From Paludibacteraceae bacterium (GTDB lineage: Bacteria; Bacteroidota; Bacteroidia; Bacteroidales; Paludibacteraceae), in NCBI GenBank assembly GCA_905234025.1, contig CAJOFT010000008.1, positions 1 to 32,721 on the forward strand: a DNA stretch of 32,721 nt, given 5' to 3'. Below are positions 23,568 to 32,721 of the stretch, piece by piece; the first letter of the stretch is position 1; every line of letters starts with the position of its first letter. A program made the translations under genes and the position numbers. Under the pieces are notes generated by a model that did not search any database, was not told where the DNA came from, and saw only the letters and a list, made by a program, of their open reading frames with translations.

Positions 23568-26156
23568 TTATTTCACCACGGCTCCGGTGAGGGTGTAGAT
23601 ATGTCCGTTGCGGAGAATCATTACCTGTCCGTTATACAGCTCTTTCCGGACTGTGGTTGCTTCGTCCGCAACCTTCTCTGTTCCGGTTCCGATAGCAGAT
23701 GCCGTATAGCTTGCTACAGCACTATCGCTGTCGGTCTTGCCGTCTGCCGTTGCGTAGGCGGAAATAACAGTCATACCGGTAATGGTCACCTCTGCGGTAT
23801 TGCCGCTACTTACATAATCCGAAACGCCGTTGATGGTATAGTGTATAACGGCACCTGTCTCGGCGCTGATGGTCACTACCGTTCCGCTTTCATATTCACC
23901 GTCCGCCAGACTGAATACAGGTGTACCGGTTTTCGGTACGGTATAGGTAACACTTACCACTTCGCTGTTCAGCATGCCCTTATGGGCGCGATAGGCTTTG
24001 ATGGTTGTCGTTTTGGAAATCGTCCATGCGGCACCGCCTAACAGATATAACCATTCTCCGTCGTCCTGCGAATAATAGATGGTGTCGCCTGTCACGCCCG
24101 CAACCGTCACGTTGCTGCCTGCGGGAACCTCTCCCGCGGGAAGACTGAATACCGGCTTTTCCGCCTGCGGCAGAACAACCTTGTAATGCCGTGTCACGGT
24201 GCTGCTGTTCGTGTGACCGTCCTGAGCGGCGTATGCCGTGATAGTGACATCCTCCGTAATGGGGACGCTGACGCTTTCCACGGCAACGTTGTTTTTCCCG
24301 TTGACCGAATACATGATTTTTACACCTGCTGCCACGCTGATGGTAACCGTATTGCCGTACTGAACGGACGCATTGTCCGCTAACGAGAATACGGGGGCAT
24401 CCAGCGAACCGTATGTGATGGTATAGGTTGCTGTGGCAGTGGTACTTGTGGTGTAACCCTCACGGGTCAAATATGCACTGACGGTCACGGTTGCGCCGTT
24501 GTCGCCCGATAGTGTGACAGTTTTGTTTCCGGTTGTCGTACTCTCGGCACCGCCGTTGATGCTGTAGTGCAGTGTTGCAAGGGCGTCACTGGACTCTATC
24601 GTCAGCTCCGTACCCCATGCAACCGAACTTCCGCCGGCAATGGAGAAAGTCGGCGCAGTCAATGTCGGCTTCGGGGCATCGGAAACCGTATAGACGCCTT
24701 TCACCGTCCAACTGGTGCTCTTGCCCTCCTTGACGGCGTATGCCATTATAGTAACAGGCGATGTAATCGTCAATGCTCCGCTGTAGGCGCTATAGGTACT
24801 GCCGCCGTCCACGGAATAGTATATCTTTGCACCGGTTTCGCCGTTCAATGCCACCTTTGTGCCGCTTGTTACGGCACCAGGGCTGACGCTCAATGTCGGA
24901 GTGGCGGTCTGCGCCGTGTAACGTTCAATATAATCTATATCGTCCACATACAGGCTTATGCCGCCTGACTGGATGCGGAAGCGCACAATATCCGTACTGC
25001 TGATACCCGTCAGCGGTATTTCAAACCGTTGCATGGTGGTGGCAAGGTCTGTCTTGGTCAGTTCGCGCAGGGTCTGCCAGTCACCGCCTGCCCAAGTCTG
25101 GCTGCCGCCTTCGGACACCATCGTTCCTTTCTGGTAGGAGACGGTAATGGATGCTTCGCTCTTTTTCGCGGCATAGATACTTAATCCCGCAGGGCAGGGT
25201 ACAGCAGGCGTATAAATCACACTTGCGGACTTGATGCGGAAATACGGCGTGCCGCTTTTGGTGGCACCGCGGTCTTCCGTTTCTGAGGAAGCGATACTGC
25301 AATCCGGCCAGAAGTTCGCATCGGAACAGGGGTTCTGTGTCACTTTTCCGACTGCTGTCTTGATGGTCTTGGTGACGATGTCGCTCATCCCCAAGTCTGA
25401 TGTCCATGCTCCCACTTTCAGCGTCACGGTACTGCCCGCAGTGATGTTCACCCGCGTAGCGGACGTGGAAGACGTTGTCGGCGTGCTGCCGTCCGTGGTA
25501 TAATAAATGACTGCTCCTGCGCTTGTGCTTGCGAGGTCGGCATATACTTTGTCCGAGGCATAGTAGGTTGTGTCTCCTGCATTGGCGACGTATTCGGAAT
25601 TGCTGCCGTCAATAGAGATGGTCGGCATATCCGTTTTGCCGTCATACGATGTCCAGTGCACATTGAAGATATTGATACGGATGTCTTCTCCGCTCACGCC
25701 TTCCTGCATAGTGATGGACAAGGTGGATACGTCGCGCACTTTAAGGGTGGCACTCAGTTCATAAACCGTACCGATTACTTTCACATTGCCCGTTACATTG
25801 ACCGTTTTGCTGCCTGCTTTGACCACAAAGACACGGTTTACTCCATAGCCTTTGGTGGCACTGTTGGCACCGCTGATGCTGAATTTCACTTCGCCGATAC
25901 CTTCGTCCACGGAGGTTGTTCCGAGTGTGCCGCTGATACCGTTACCGCTGACGCCGCCGCTGATTGTTAGAGCTTTGTAGGTGCCTACGGTACTGTTACG
26001 CAATCCCACAACGGTCCATGAATCGCCGTTATTGCCGCTGAAACTCTTGCTTTCGCTGATACTGCTTGTACTTACATTTTCCAACGGAATACTGCCTTCC
26101 GCATAAACGCCTGCGCATACCATCAGCACCGCAATAATTGCTATCGTCTTTTTCAT
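23568..26156 (-). CDS. Secreted multi-domain protein with about six chitobiase-C-terminal-like (CHB_HEX_C) repeats
   Basis: Signal peptide MKKTIAIIAVLMVCAGVYAE; repeated 'PxFSL..G.....GT.VTI....GA.I.YS.NG......S....I...TTI.AYA...G...S' units; C-terminus RKELYNGQVMILRNGHIYTLTGAVVK. The ORF track adds 10 residues upstream (to 26186). Confidence 0.85.
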   Translation of the reverse strand: MKKTIAIIAVLMVCAGVYAEGSIPLENVSTSSISESKSFSGNNGDSWTVVGLRNSTVGTYKALTISGGVSGNGISGTLGTTSVDEGIGEVKFSISGANSATKGYGVNRVFVVKAGSKTVNVTGNVKVIGTVYELSATLKVRDVSTLSITMQEGVSGEDIRINIFNVHWTSYDGKTDMPTISIDGSNSEYVANAGDTTYYASDKVYADLASTSAGAVIYYTTDGSTPTTSSTSATRVNITAGSTVTLKVGAWTSDLGMSDIVTKTIKTAVGKVTQNPCSDANFWPDCSIASSETEDRGATKSGTPYFRIKSASVIYTPAVPCPAGLSIYAAKKSEASITVSYQKGTMVSEGGSQTWAGGDWQTLRELTKTDLATTMQRFEIPLTGISSTDIVRFRIQSGGISLYVDDIDYIERYTAQTATPTLSVSPGAVTSGTKVALNGETGAKIYYSVDGGSTYSAYSGALTITSPVTIMAYAVKEGKSTSWTVKGVYTVSDAPKPTLTAPTFSIAGGSSVAWGTELTIESSDALATLHYSINGGAESTTTGNKTVTLSGDNGATVTVSAYLTREGYTTSTTATATYTITYGSLDAPVFSLADNASVQYGNTVTISVAAGVKIMYSVNGKNNVAVESVSVPITEDVTITAYAAQDGHTNSSTVTRHYKVVLPQAEKPVFSLPAGEVPAGSNVTVAGVTGDTIYYSQDDGEWLYLLGGAAWTISKTTTIKAYRAHKGMLNSEVVSVTYTVPKTGTPVFSLADGEYESGTVVTISAETGAVIHYTINGVSDYVSSGNTAEVTITGMTVISAYATADGKTDSDSAVASYTASAIGTGTEKVADEATTVRKELYNGQVMILRNGHIYTLTGAVVK

Positions 26157-26182
26157 GATAGTTGTATTTATGTCTTTGTTTG

Positions 26183-26509
26183 TCACTCTTTCCGGCGGCG
26201 GGTCAAACTGTATGCCGCACCTAAAACGGTTAATACCAATATCCCGTCACCGACAGGCAGTGCTCCCGGATCGCCGATATCGTCATCTTTGCCGACCTTG
26301 CGGATGCCGGGTCTGTTCCGTGTGCCGTTTTCGTTGTCATAGGTGGTGGAAACTCCCTGTTGGGCAGCCATGGGCAGGTTCGTTCCCGAACCTGCCATAG
26401 CTCCTGTCGATTGCCACTGCATCTGCGGCTCTTCTGCCAATGACTGTGCCGCGATAGTGGTGCACAATGTGATTGCTGCTACTGAAAGAATATACTTGAT
26501 TGTTTTCAT
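26183..26509 (-). CDS. Small secreted/membrane protein with C-terminal PVGDG-TM-RRRK signal
   Basis: 108 aa; MKTIKYILSVAAITLCTTIAAQS signal peptide; C-terminus GALPVGDGILVLTVLGAAYSLTRRRKE. Confidence 0.75.
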   Translation of the reverse strand: MKTIKYILSVAAITLCTTIAAQSLAEEPQMQWQSTGAMAGSGTNLPMAAQQGVSTTYDNENGTRNRPGIRKVGKDDDIGDPGALPVGDGILVLTVLGAAYSLTRRRKE

Positions 26510-26550
26510 AACTTTTCCTTTCTTATTTTATTCAACAACTGATATTCTTT

Positions 26551-29500
26551 TTATCGTACAAACGTCTTGACGGCGGCATTGCCTTCAGCCGATTGGATCA
26601 CGATATTATATACGCCCTGCTGCGGTGCGTCAACGTTCACCACATGTTCGCCGTCTGCTTTGCCTTGACGCATCAGTTTGCCGACCATGTCGAATACGAG
26701 TACTTCGGCGTCCGCAGGTACGTTGCAGATACTTATCTGTCCGTTGTTGCAGACAACTGTCACATGCTCGCCGTTGATGGTCTCCGTTGAGGTGGTTACT
26801 TGTGCGGCGCGACGGATGCGGACGCTGTAGCCCGTATTCGTACCCTTCGCAGCTTCAATGGTGTAATCCTCAATCAGCAGGTTCGCAACCACGTTGCCGT
26901 TGTACAGCAACTCGATGCTTTCCGCACCCTTCGTCCGGCTGGAGCCTTCGTTCAGGCTGATGGTGTACTTGCCAGCCTTCGGCGCGTACAGTTCCATAGC
27001 CACATTCTCCGCATTGGCATCCGGAAGGGCGATATATGCCATCTTCTCGTTGCTTGCGTCAAGGAAGTACAACTGCGGTTTCGCGGCAGCGGCGTACATC
27101 TTGGTCAGGTCTCCGGCAATCTCGTATTCCGGCGTGAAGCAGTCATCCACTACTACACCGGCAATATCGCTCATGCCTTCTCCGTTTACGGTCAGGTCAA
27201 CCTCTACGCGTTGTTTCTGTGCGGTAGCCTTGCGGGCGGGAGCAGCTGACAGCGTGCGGTCTGCCTTCTGATAGGTCAGATTCAGCGTGTTGTCAGTACC
27301 GTTGGTCGGGTCAACTGTCTGTACGAAGTAGCCCTTGAACGGCTCTATCGTTGTAGCCGAAGCCTTCGCCTGTTTATAGGTCTTGGAGTTGCCTCCGTTC
27401 GGGATGGATACATAGACATAATCCAAATCTTCATATTCACCGGTCAGTTCGTTAACCATACCCAAAATCAGGTTTGTTTTGTTGTTCAAACCGTGACCAT
27501 CTACTGACGAACCGAACATACTGATATACGGTGAGCCGACGAAGTTCCAGCCGTGGTGGCGCTTGTCGTTCGCCAGACCATCCACCCAGTTATATACATC
27601 CGTTGTCTTCGCGTCATCACCTGCCTCGGTATATTCCTTCGTGGTCTTCGGCGGGAAGTAAACGCTCTTGAACTGTCCGTCCCATTCGGTGGTGAACAGA
27701 CCGATGATATATGCCTCGTTCGCTTTCAGCGTGCCGCTTACCGGCATCTGCTTCCAGTACTTCGAGCTTGTTCCGGGATAAGCGCTTGAGCCTTCCGACT
27801 GACGGGCGGCACCGTCGTAGTACTTGATGCCCCAGTCTTCCCAGTACTCACCCATCGTCTTACCGTTCTGCTGGCGGATTGCCGAGATATCGCAGTCGTA
27901 AGGCAGTGAGAACGGATACCAGTACTGGTCATCAATACGTTTCACGTGAACAACCTTGCCTGCGGCTATCGTGCTTCCGTTGTTGTTGATGATAGCGTAA
28001 CCGACCTCGTCGTTCTTCGCCTCCATCAGCAGACCGTCTAACAGGAAGCCCTGTTTTGCGCTGTTGTCAAAGCTTGCACCCGGATATACGGTCATGTTGC
28101 GGAACTGGCTGACACCGCCGCTTACGTGGCTCAGTTTTGCCTCGTCACGGATAACAACGTCACAGTTGGCGCATGTGTCACCTCCGAACGAGAACAAATC
28201 AGCCGTTGTCAATTTGTTGGCATCTACTACGATAGGCACTTTGTAGTCCTCGGAGGCATGAACGTTCTCTGACAATACACCGTTAATCGTGTCTATACTC
28301 ATCACCTCAATATGTATCGTCTTGCAATAGAACTCAGGTACATCCATTTCAACGGTGAATGAACCATCCGGATTCCTGTCTGCGCCTACTTCGTAATCGC
28401 CGACTTCTGTCCAAGCATTGTAGTAACCTGCATAGTCGTAACTACCCACGAACGAGAAGTTCGAGCACGATACGGCATCCTGGTCTCCTTCGGTCGGTAC
28501 GTGCGAGCCTTGCCATTCGGTATTCAGCGTCACCATATTTTCAATATTGCTGTTGATGGCATTGGCTCCGCTGGTTACATTCTTCCTGCGCACCAACAAG
28601 CAACGGTTGGTGGATAGCAGATAGCCCGGATGCTCGGAACTGGTGTTATAGTCGCTCGCTCCACTCATGTCTTGACCGTAACCTACCCAACCTTTGTCAT
28701 CACCGTCCTCATATTCACCGGTCTTGCTGTTGTACCAGTGCCATGCACCTTGTACGTTCTTGCCGCTCGGTGAACCGCCGTCTGTCCGGCCGCCGATGAT
28801 ATCCAGCATGTACCAGTCGCCGCGGGCATTGCTGTACGGCTCGGGCCAACTGATGGCAGCACCGGTCTTGGCGCTGGTAGTCGGTAGCGCATTATTGCGG
28901 GCAATAGTTACTGCGTCGGTCTTACGTACCAACATAAGTGCATCGTCACCACTGAACGAGAGTGGCAAATCAGACGACGTACCTTCCTGCCACCAGGTAC
29001 TCATCACATCTATTCCGACAGCATTCTGTTCGCAGGTTCCTACTTGGTTGGTCGTATAAACCACAATCTCTTCGTCAGGACATATCCAGCCCGGTTTGAT
29101 ATTACCCATTTCGCTCAAATCCATGACATTGGAGTGCCATCCGTCATATTTGCTGGACGAACGCCATACCTCCATACCTGCCAACGAAATAGTATCGTTC
29201 GTCGGGTTGAAGATTGCCCAGAGTTTCTTGTGGCTGTATGCCTCGTAGTACTTCGAGAAGAAGATTTCGTCACCGACGTTGAGTTCAATCTCGTCTGCCG
29301 TCTTCTCGCGGTTCATTACAATACGCACACTGTCAGCCTCTACGTTATGCTCTATCTTCAGTTCTGAATTGCTGATTTCCGTTACTTCCACAATCGGTTT
29401 GTCGGTGTCTTCACCGGCAGTTACCGTCCAATTAATATTCACTGTCACGGGTTCTGCCAATCCGCGGGTGTTAAGTATAACCGGACAAGTACCTGTGCTT

Positions 29501-32500
29501 CCCGGGGCGGTGTTCGGAGTGAAGAGTACGCGTATCGTACCACCTTCCTGTGCTACGGTGCTGTTACCCAACGTAATCTGGTCGCTGCCAGTTGCTACGC
29601 CCTTGCTGACACTGATTTCTGCCGTGGCATCCCAAACCTGTACGGTAATCACACCTGTTGCGCTTGAACCGGCAGGAGCACTGATTTCAATGTCATCCGC
29701 CTCAATTACCGGACCGTCAGCCTGCAAGGTCTTAAAGGTGATGCTGTTCGACGGACAGCCGTTCGCGTTCTTCAGCAAGTAGGTATATTGCGTGTTACCG
29801 CTCAGTGTACCTAATGCCTGAGAACTTGCTGCAGACAGATCCGCAATCGGGAATACCTTGTCCGGCTCTTCCGCATTCGGTGCACTGATACGTTTCAGCG
29901 ATACATCATCCAGATAGAACGGGTGGAAGGTATAACCAACATCCGCACGGTGTCCCACGAACGGTAATGCCTTAATCGGATTCTCCAATACAAATACATC
30001 CGTTATCTGTACATAGGTGTTGTTGGATTGTATGCTGGTATAATCCGGCGAGAGCGCATAGCAGGTCTCGTTTGTTGAACCAATCAATGTGCAACCTGCC
30101 AAACCTTGCTTGAAGTAAGAATGTTTGTCGCTGTAGCCGCTATATACCGGTACCTTTACCCAAGAGGTCATTTCGTATGTACCGGCAGGCAGAGTAACAG
30201 GGTTACCGTAAATCACTGTCGTGTATCCGAAGCCGGCATAGCCGCTTCCTTCCTTACTTGCGTAGAGGGCATGCGTGCCGGAGTGGGCATTGCTGCTCTT
30301 TACTTCGTATGCATCGCAACTGTACAATGCACCTATATTCAGGAAGTCCCAACCGGTCAGATCGCCTGTCTCGAAGCCCTCGTTGGTGATGTATTCGGCA
30401 TCTACCACACCGTCGCGGTACAAGTATAACGTACCTTCCGTTACACCTTCGAAGTTCGCGCTGCTGTTCCAGTTGGCAGTTGCGCTGTTCTTGGTGATAG
30501 CGGAAGCCGCCAAAGCCAAGGTCTCGAAGTCTGTCGGACAGTCGCTCGACTTGATAGGACGGGTGTAAGTGGTACCGGTTCCGTCCGTAATGGTCAGCGT
30601 ACCCGAAGTGACAGCAGGATTGGTCAGCGTCAAATCAATGTAGCCGCCCAACGCACCGGTAGCAGGATCATAAGTCGTATGGTCAACTAATCCGTAACCG
30701 CTGCTGACAGTTGGAACCACTTCGCAACCCGGCACTTTCTGACCGACCATATATACATGGGTTGTCTGTCCGCCAAGTACAACAATCTTATCTCCTGCCT
30801 CAATCTCCGTCGTATGACCTGCATCCTCATAGAACTTCACATAACTGCTACCGCTACTTGGCCAAGTATGGAACGCTACTTCTGCACTCTCCTTTGAGCC
30901 ACAGCTCATAGTGGTGTAGTATGTTGTATTGGCTGTCAATCCTGTTACTTCTTGCGAAGTGCCATCTACATTCTTATGATCATATCCGGTCACATATTCA
31001 CGGGCAACAGTAGATATAGTCACAGATTTTAAGCCATAACTTCCTGCTGCCGTACTTGCAGCAAAGACTATTCGATCGTTTGCCGCCAATCCACTCAATT
31101 TGACATTCCAAGTTTCCAACTGATTAGATGTTGTACTGAATGTTTTATTTGATGTACGTACATCATCAATATAGATGGTCTTCTGATGGCTTGTTGACGG
31201 ATAATTGTTGCCTGCGACCACATAAAGTTGTACAGTTCTGTTGGCAGATGCAAAGTTCTTGGTTGTAAAGGTAACTTGTAATTCTGTGCTTGCATCAATT
31301 GTCGATAATTTAGGAGATGCAAATGCATTGGAAGTGGCAGAAGTATAGAAAGTATACCCGCTATTGGTATTAGTTGCCAAAACACCATTTTGATCTGCAT
31401 TGGTTTTTCCACATCCCCAAGCATTATTGCCGGCTTGGGAATAGGTGCTAATAGTTGTAGTTGGGAAATCGGCATTAACCAACTCTGTGTCATTATGCTT
31501 GAATAAATTTAACTGCAACGTATTTGGTGCTTCACAAGTAAAATCATCCCAATGAGCAACTATGCTTGTCGGACTGGTGATACAAGGCATCATTGCCGTA
31601 GGAGCGGTACAATCCAAACTATAGACAAAGTCCACATGCGCATCTGCGAAACCTAAGCCGTTGGAATCAAAGAATCCCGCACCCTCATTCGCCAAACTAT
31701 TATAGTAACTAATACGGTAGGTATGTCCGGAAACAAGACTCGTTGTCGGAATACTGAATTGGGCTATACCGGATGCTACAGAATAATTGTTGAATCCTGT
31801 ATTCCAGTCATCGCCATTGGTGCTTAGGTCGCGGATAAATACGGCACTACCAACCTTATAGGTAGCATCTACCAACGAGCTTCCATCATTAGCTTGATAT
31901 ACCGCAGAACCTCCATTCAGATATACATAGAACTTATCATCGTACGTCAAACTATTATGACAAATCTTTCCTCCGCTTAGTTCATCTATACGGAACGTCA
32001 TCTCTGCCAAATCGCGGATGGTAATAGTCACATCTACAGTAACATTTGCGGCACCGACGCTGCTCAGCGTCAAGGTCGTCACATAGTCGTCGGCAACGGC
32101 TGTCGAAGCCATGTTAACCGTCACATTGCCTGCTTCATAGCTTGCCGTAATAGCCGGATTGCTGCTCGTCACGCTGATAGTGCCGTACATGTCGGTACCC
32201 GTTACTGCAAAACTCTCTGAAGTCGCCACATTGATGACGCCGTACAGGTGTTGTGCGCCCGGATCAGTAATAACCGGAGCAGGGATATGCAGCGAACTAA
32301 CCGATGTCGCATCGCCCTGACAAACCGTACCGTCCGCACGCAGCCAGATATTAGTGCCCTTGTACGTTGCCAACGGCAGCGAGAAGGTCAGCTTCTTGCA
32401 ATCAATCGTTCCTGTAATGTCCGTCCATGTTTCTTTATTGTCCTTACTGATCTCATAGTTCGTGGTGCCGTCATACGGTATCGATACGGTGGCTGTCGTG

Positions 32501-32721
32501 CCATCATAAGCATCCAGCGTCATCACCGGATTGATGATATAAGCGCAAGGATCACCGCTTACCGGCAAAATGCGGAAGTCGTACTTGTACGAAGAAGCAT
32601 TGCTTGTGTATTGACCGATTGTCGAACCGCTATAACCCAATCGTGCATTGGCGGTACGAATAGTATCATCCAAATGGAAATTGAAGGTTACAAGGTCACT
32701 ACTTTCTGCAAACCATTTCTG
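26551..32721 (-). CDS. Giant secreted T9SS cargo protein (5' end beyond window), with a lamin-tail-like domain and C-terminal T9SS type A sorting domain
   Basis: Frame remains open from the reported TTG at 32673 to 32721 (QKWFAESSDLVTFNFHL-DDTIRTANARLG...). C-terminus ADAEVLVFDMVGKLMRQGKADGEHVVNVDAPQQGVYNIVIQSAEGNAAVKTFVR fits the Por secretion tail; LTD-like segment FSKYYEAYSHKKLWAIFNPTNDTISLAGMEVW. Confidence 0.85.
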   Translation of the reverse strand, partial: QKWFAESSDLVTFNFHLDDTIRTANARLGYSGSTIGQYTSNASSYKYDFRILPVSGDPCAYIINPVMTLDAYDGTTATVSIPYDGTTNYEISKDNKETWTDITGTIDCKKLTFSLPLATYKGTNIWLRADGTVCQGDATSVSSLHIPAPVITDPGAQHLYGVINVATSESFAVTGTDMYGTISVTSSNPAITASYEAGNVTVNMASTAVADDYVTTLTLSSVGAANVTVDVTITIRDLAEMTFRIDELSGGKICHNSLTYDDKFYVYLNGGSAVYQANDGSSLVDATYKVGSAVFIRDLSTNGDDWNTGFNNYSVASGIAQFSIPTTSLVSGHTYRISYYNSLANEGAGFFDSNGLGFADAHVDFVYSLDCTAPTAMMPCITSPTSIVAHWDDFTCEAPNTLQLNLFKHNDTELVNADFPTTTISTYSQAGNNAWGCGKTNADQNGVLATNTNSGYTFYTSATSNAFASPKLSTIDASTELQVTFTTKNFASANRTVQLYVVAGNNYPSTSHQKTIYIDDVRTSNKTFSTTSNQLETWNVKLSGLAANDRIVFAASTAAGSYGLKSVTISTVAREYVTGYDHKNVDGTSQEVTGLTANTTYYTTMSCGSKESAEVAFHTWPSSGSSYVKFYEDAGHTTEIEAGDKIVVLGGQTTHVYMVGQKVPGCEVVPTVSSGYGLVDHTTYDPATGALGGYIDLTLTNPAVTSGTLTITDGTGTTYTRPIKSSDCPTDFETLALAASAITKNSATANWNSSANFEGVTEGTLYLYRDGVVDAEYITNEGFETGDLTGWDFLNIGALYSCDAYEVKSSNAHSGTHALYASKEGSGYAGFGYTTVIYGNPVTLPAGTYEMTSWVKVPVYSGYSDKHSYFKQGLAGCTLIGSTNETCYALSPDYTSIQSNNTYVQITDVFVLENPIKALPFVGHRADVGYTFHPFYLDDVSLKRISAPNAEEPDKVFPIADLSAASSQALGTLSGNTQYTYLLKNANGCPSNSITFKTLQADGPVIEADDIEISAPAGSSATGVITVQVWDATAEISVSKGVATGSDQITLGNSTVAQEGGTIRVLFTPNTAPGSTGTCPVILNTRGLAEPVTVNINWTVTAGEDTDKPIVEVTEISNSELKIEHNVEADSVRIVMNREKTADEIELNVGDEIFFSKYYEAYSHKKLWAIFNPTNDTISLAGMEVWRSSSKYDGWHSNVMDLSEMGNIKPGWICPDEEIVVYTTNQVGTCEQNAVGIDVMSTWWQEGTSSDLPLSFSGDDALMLVRKTDAVTIARNNALPTTSAKTGAAISWPEPYSNARGDWYMLDIIGGRTDGGSPSGKNVQGAWHWYNSKTGEYEDGDDKGWVGYGQDMSGASDYNTSSEHPGYLLSTNRCLLVRRKNVTSGANAINSNIENMVTLNTEWQGSHVPTEGDQDAVSCSNFSFVGSYDYAGYYNAWTEVGDYEVGADRNPDGSFTVEMDVPEFYCKTIHIEVMSIDTINGVLSENVHASEDYKVPIVVDANKLTTADLFSFGGDTCANCDVVIRDEAKLSHVSGGVSQFRNMTVYPGASFDNSAKQGFLLDGLLMEAKNDEVGYAIINNNGSTIAAGKVVHVKRIDDQYWYPFSLPYDCDISAIRQQNGKTMGEYWEDWGIKYYDGAARQSEGSSAYPGTSSKYWKQMPVSGTLKANEAYIIGLFTTEWDGQFKSVYFPPKTTKEYTEAGDDAKTTDVYNWVDGLANDKRHHGWNFVGSPYISMFGSSVDGHGLNNKTNLILGMVNELTGEYEDLDYVYVSIPNGGNSKTYKQAKASATTIEPFKGYFVQTVDPTNGTDNTLNLTYQKADRTLSAAPARKATAQKQRVEVDLTVNGEGMSDIAGVVVDDCFTPEYEIAGDLTKMYAAAAKPQLYFLDASNEKMAYIALPDANAENVAMELYAPKAGKYTISLNEGSSRTKGAESIELLYNGNVVANLLIEDYTIEAAKGTNTGYSVRIRRAAQVTTSTETINGEHVTVVCNNGQISICNVPADAEVLVFDMVGKLMRQGKADGEHVVNVDAPQQGVYNIVIQSAEGNAAVKTFVR

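Overview
The window looks like a Bacteroidales-type (Bacteroidota) chromosome segment. This rests on TTTG-N20-TAnnTTTGC promoters, T9SS-type secreted proteins and gene content. No rRNA, tRNA, CRISPR array or transposase was seen. Left part, minus strand: a truncated secreted protein (1-403), a 663-aa secreted protein, and ftsK -> lolA-like -> trxB. A divergent promoter region (6700-6860) leads into a complete + strand rnf operon: a truncated RseC-like protein, then rnfB, C, D, G, E, A. It is followed by a fucose-isomerase-like gene that appears split into two overlapping ORFs. Middle: tsaB -> PorW/SprE-like lipoprotein (minus), divergent from a periplasmic thioredoxin -> K+/H+ antiporter -> epimerase operon (plus). 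Then rsmF-like -> DEAD-box helicase (minus). Right part, minus strand: a >2,040-aa T9SS cargo protein (5' end outside the window), a 108-aa protein with a PVGDG-TM-RRRK tail, and an 872-aa protein with repeated chitobiase-C-terminal-like domains. The most unusual signal is a set of short strictly periodic DNA repeats. Period-8 arrays sit in spacers between co-oriented genes and run into start or stop codons. Period-11 arrays sit in two other intergenic regions. A related GTTGGA(A/T/C)G...GACCGCT element appears to be inserted in frame in both trxB and the epimerase gene. A second candidate is an orphan promoter-to-terminator unit (about 23305-23139, minus) that could encode a ~165-nt small RNA. 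All database-dependent statements are untested.
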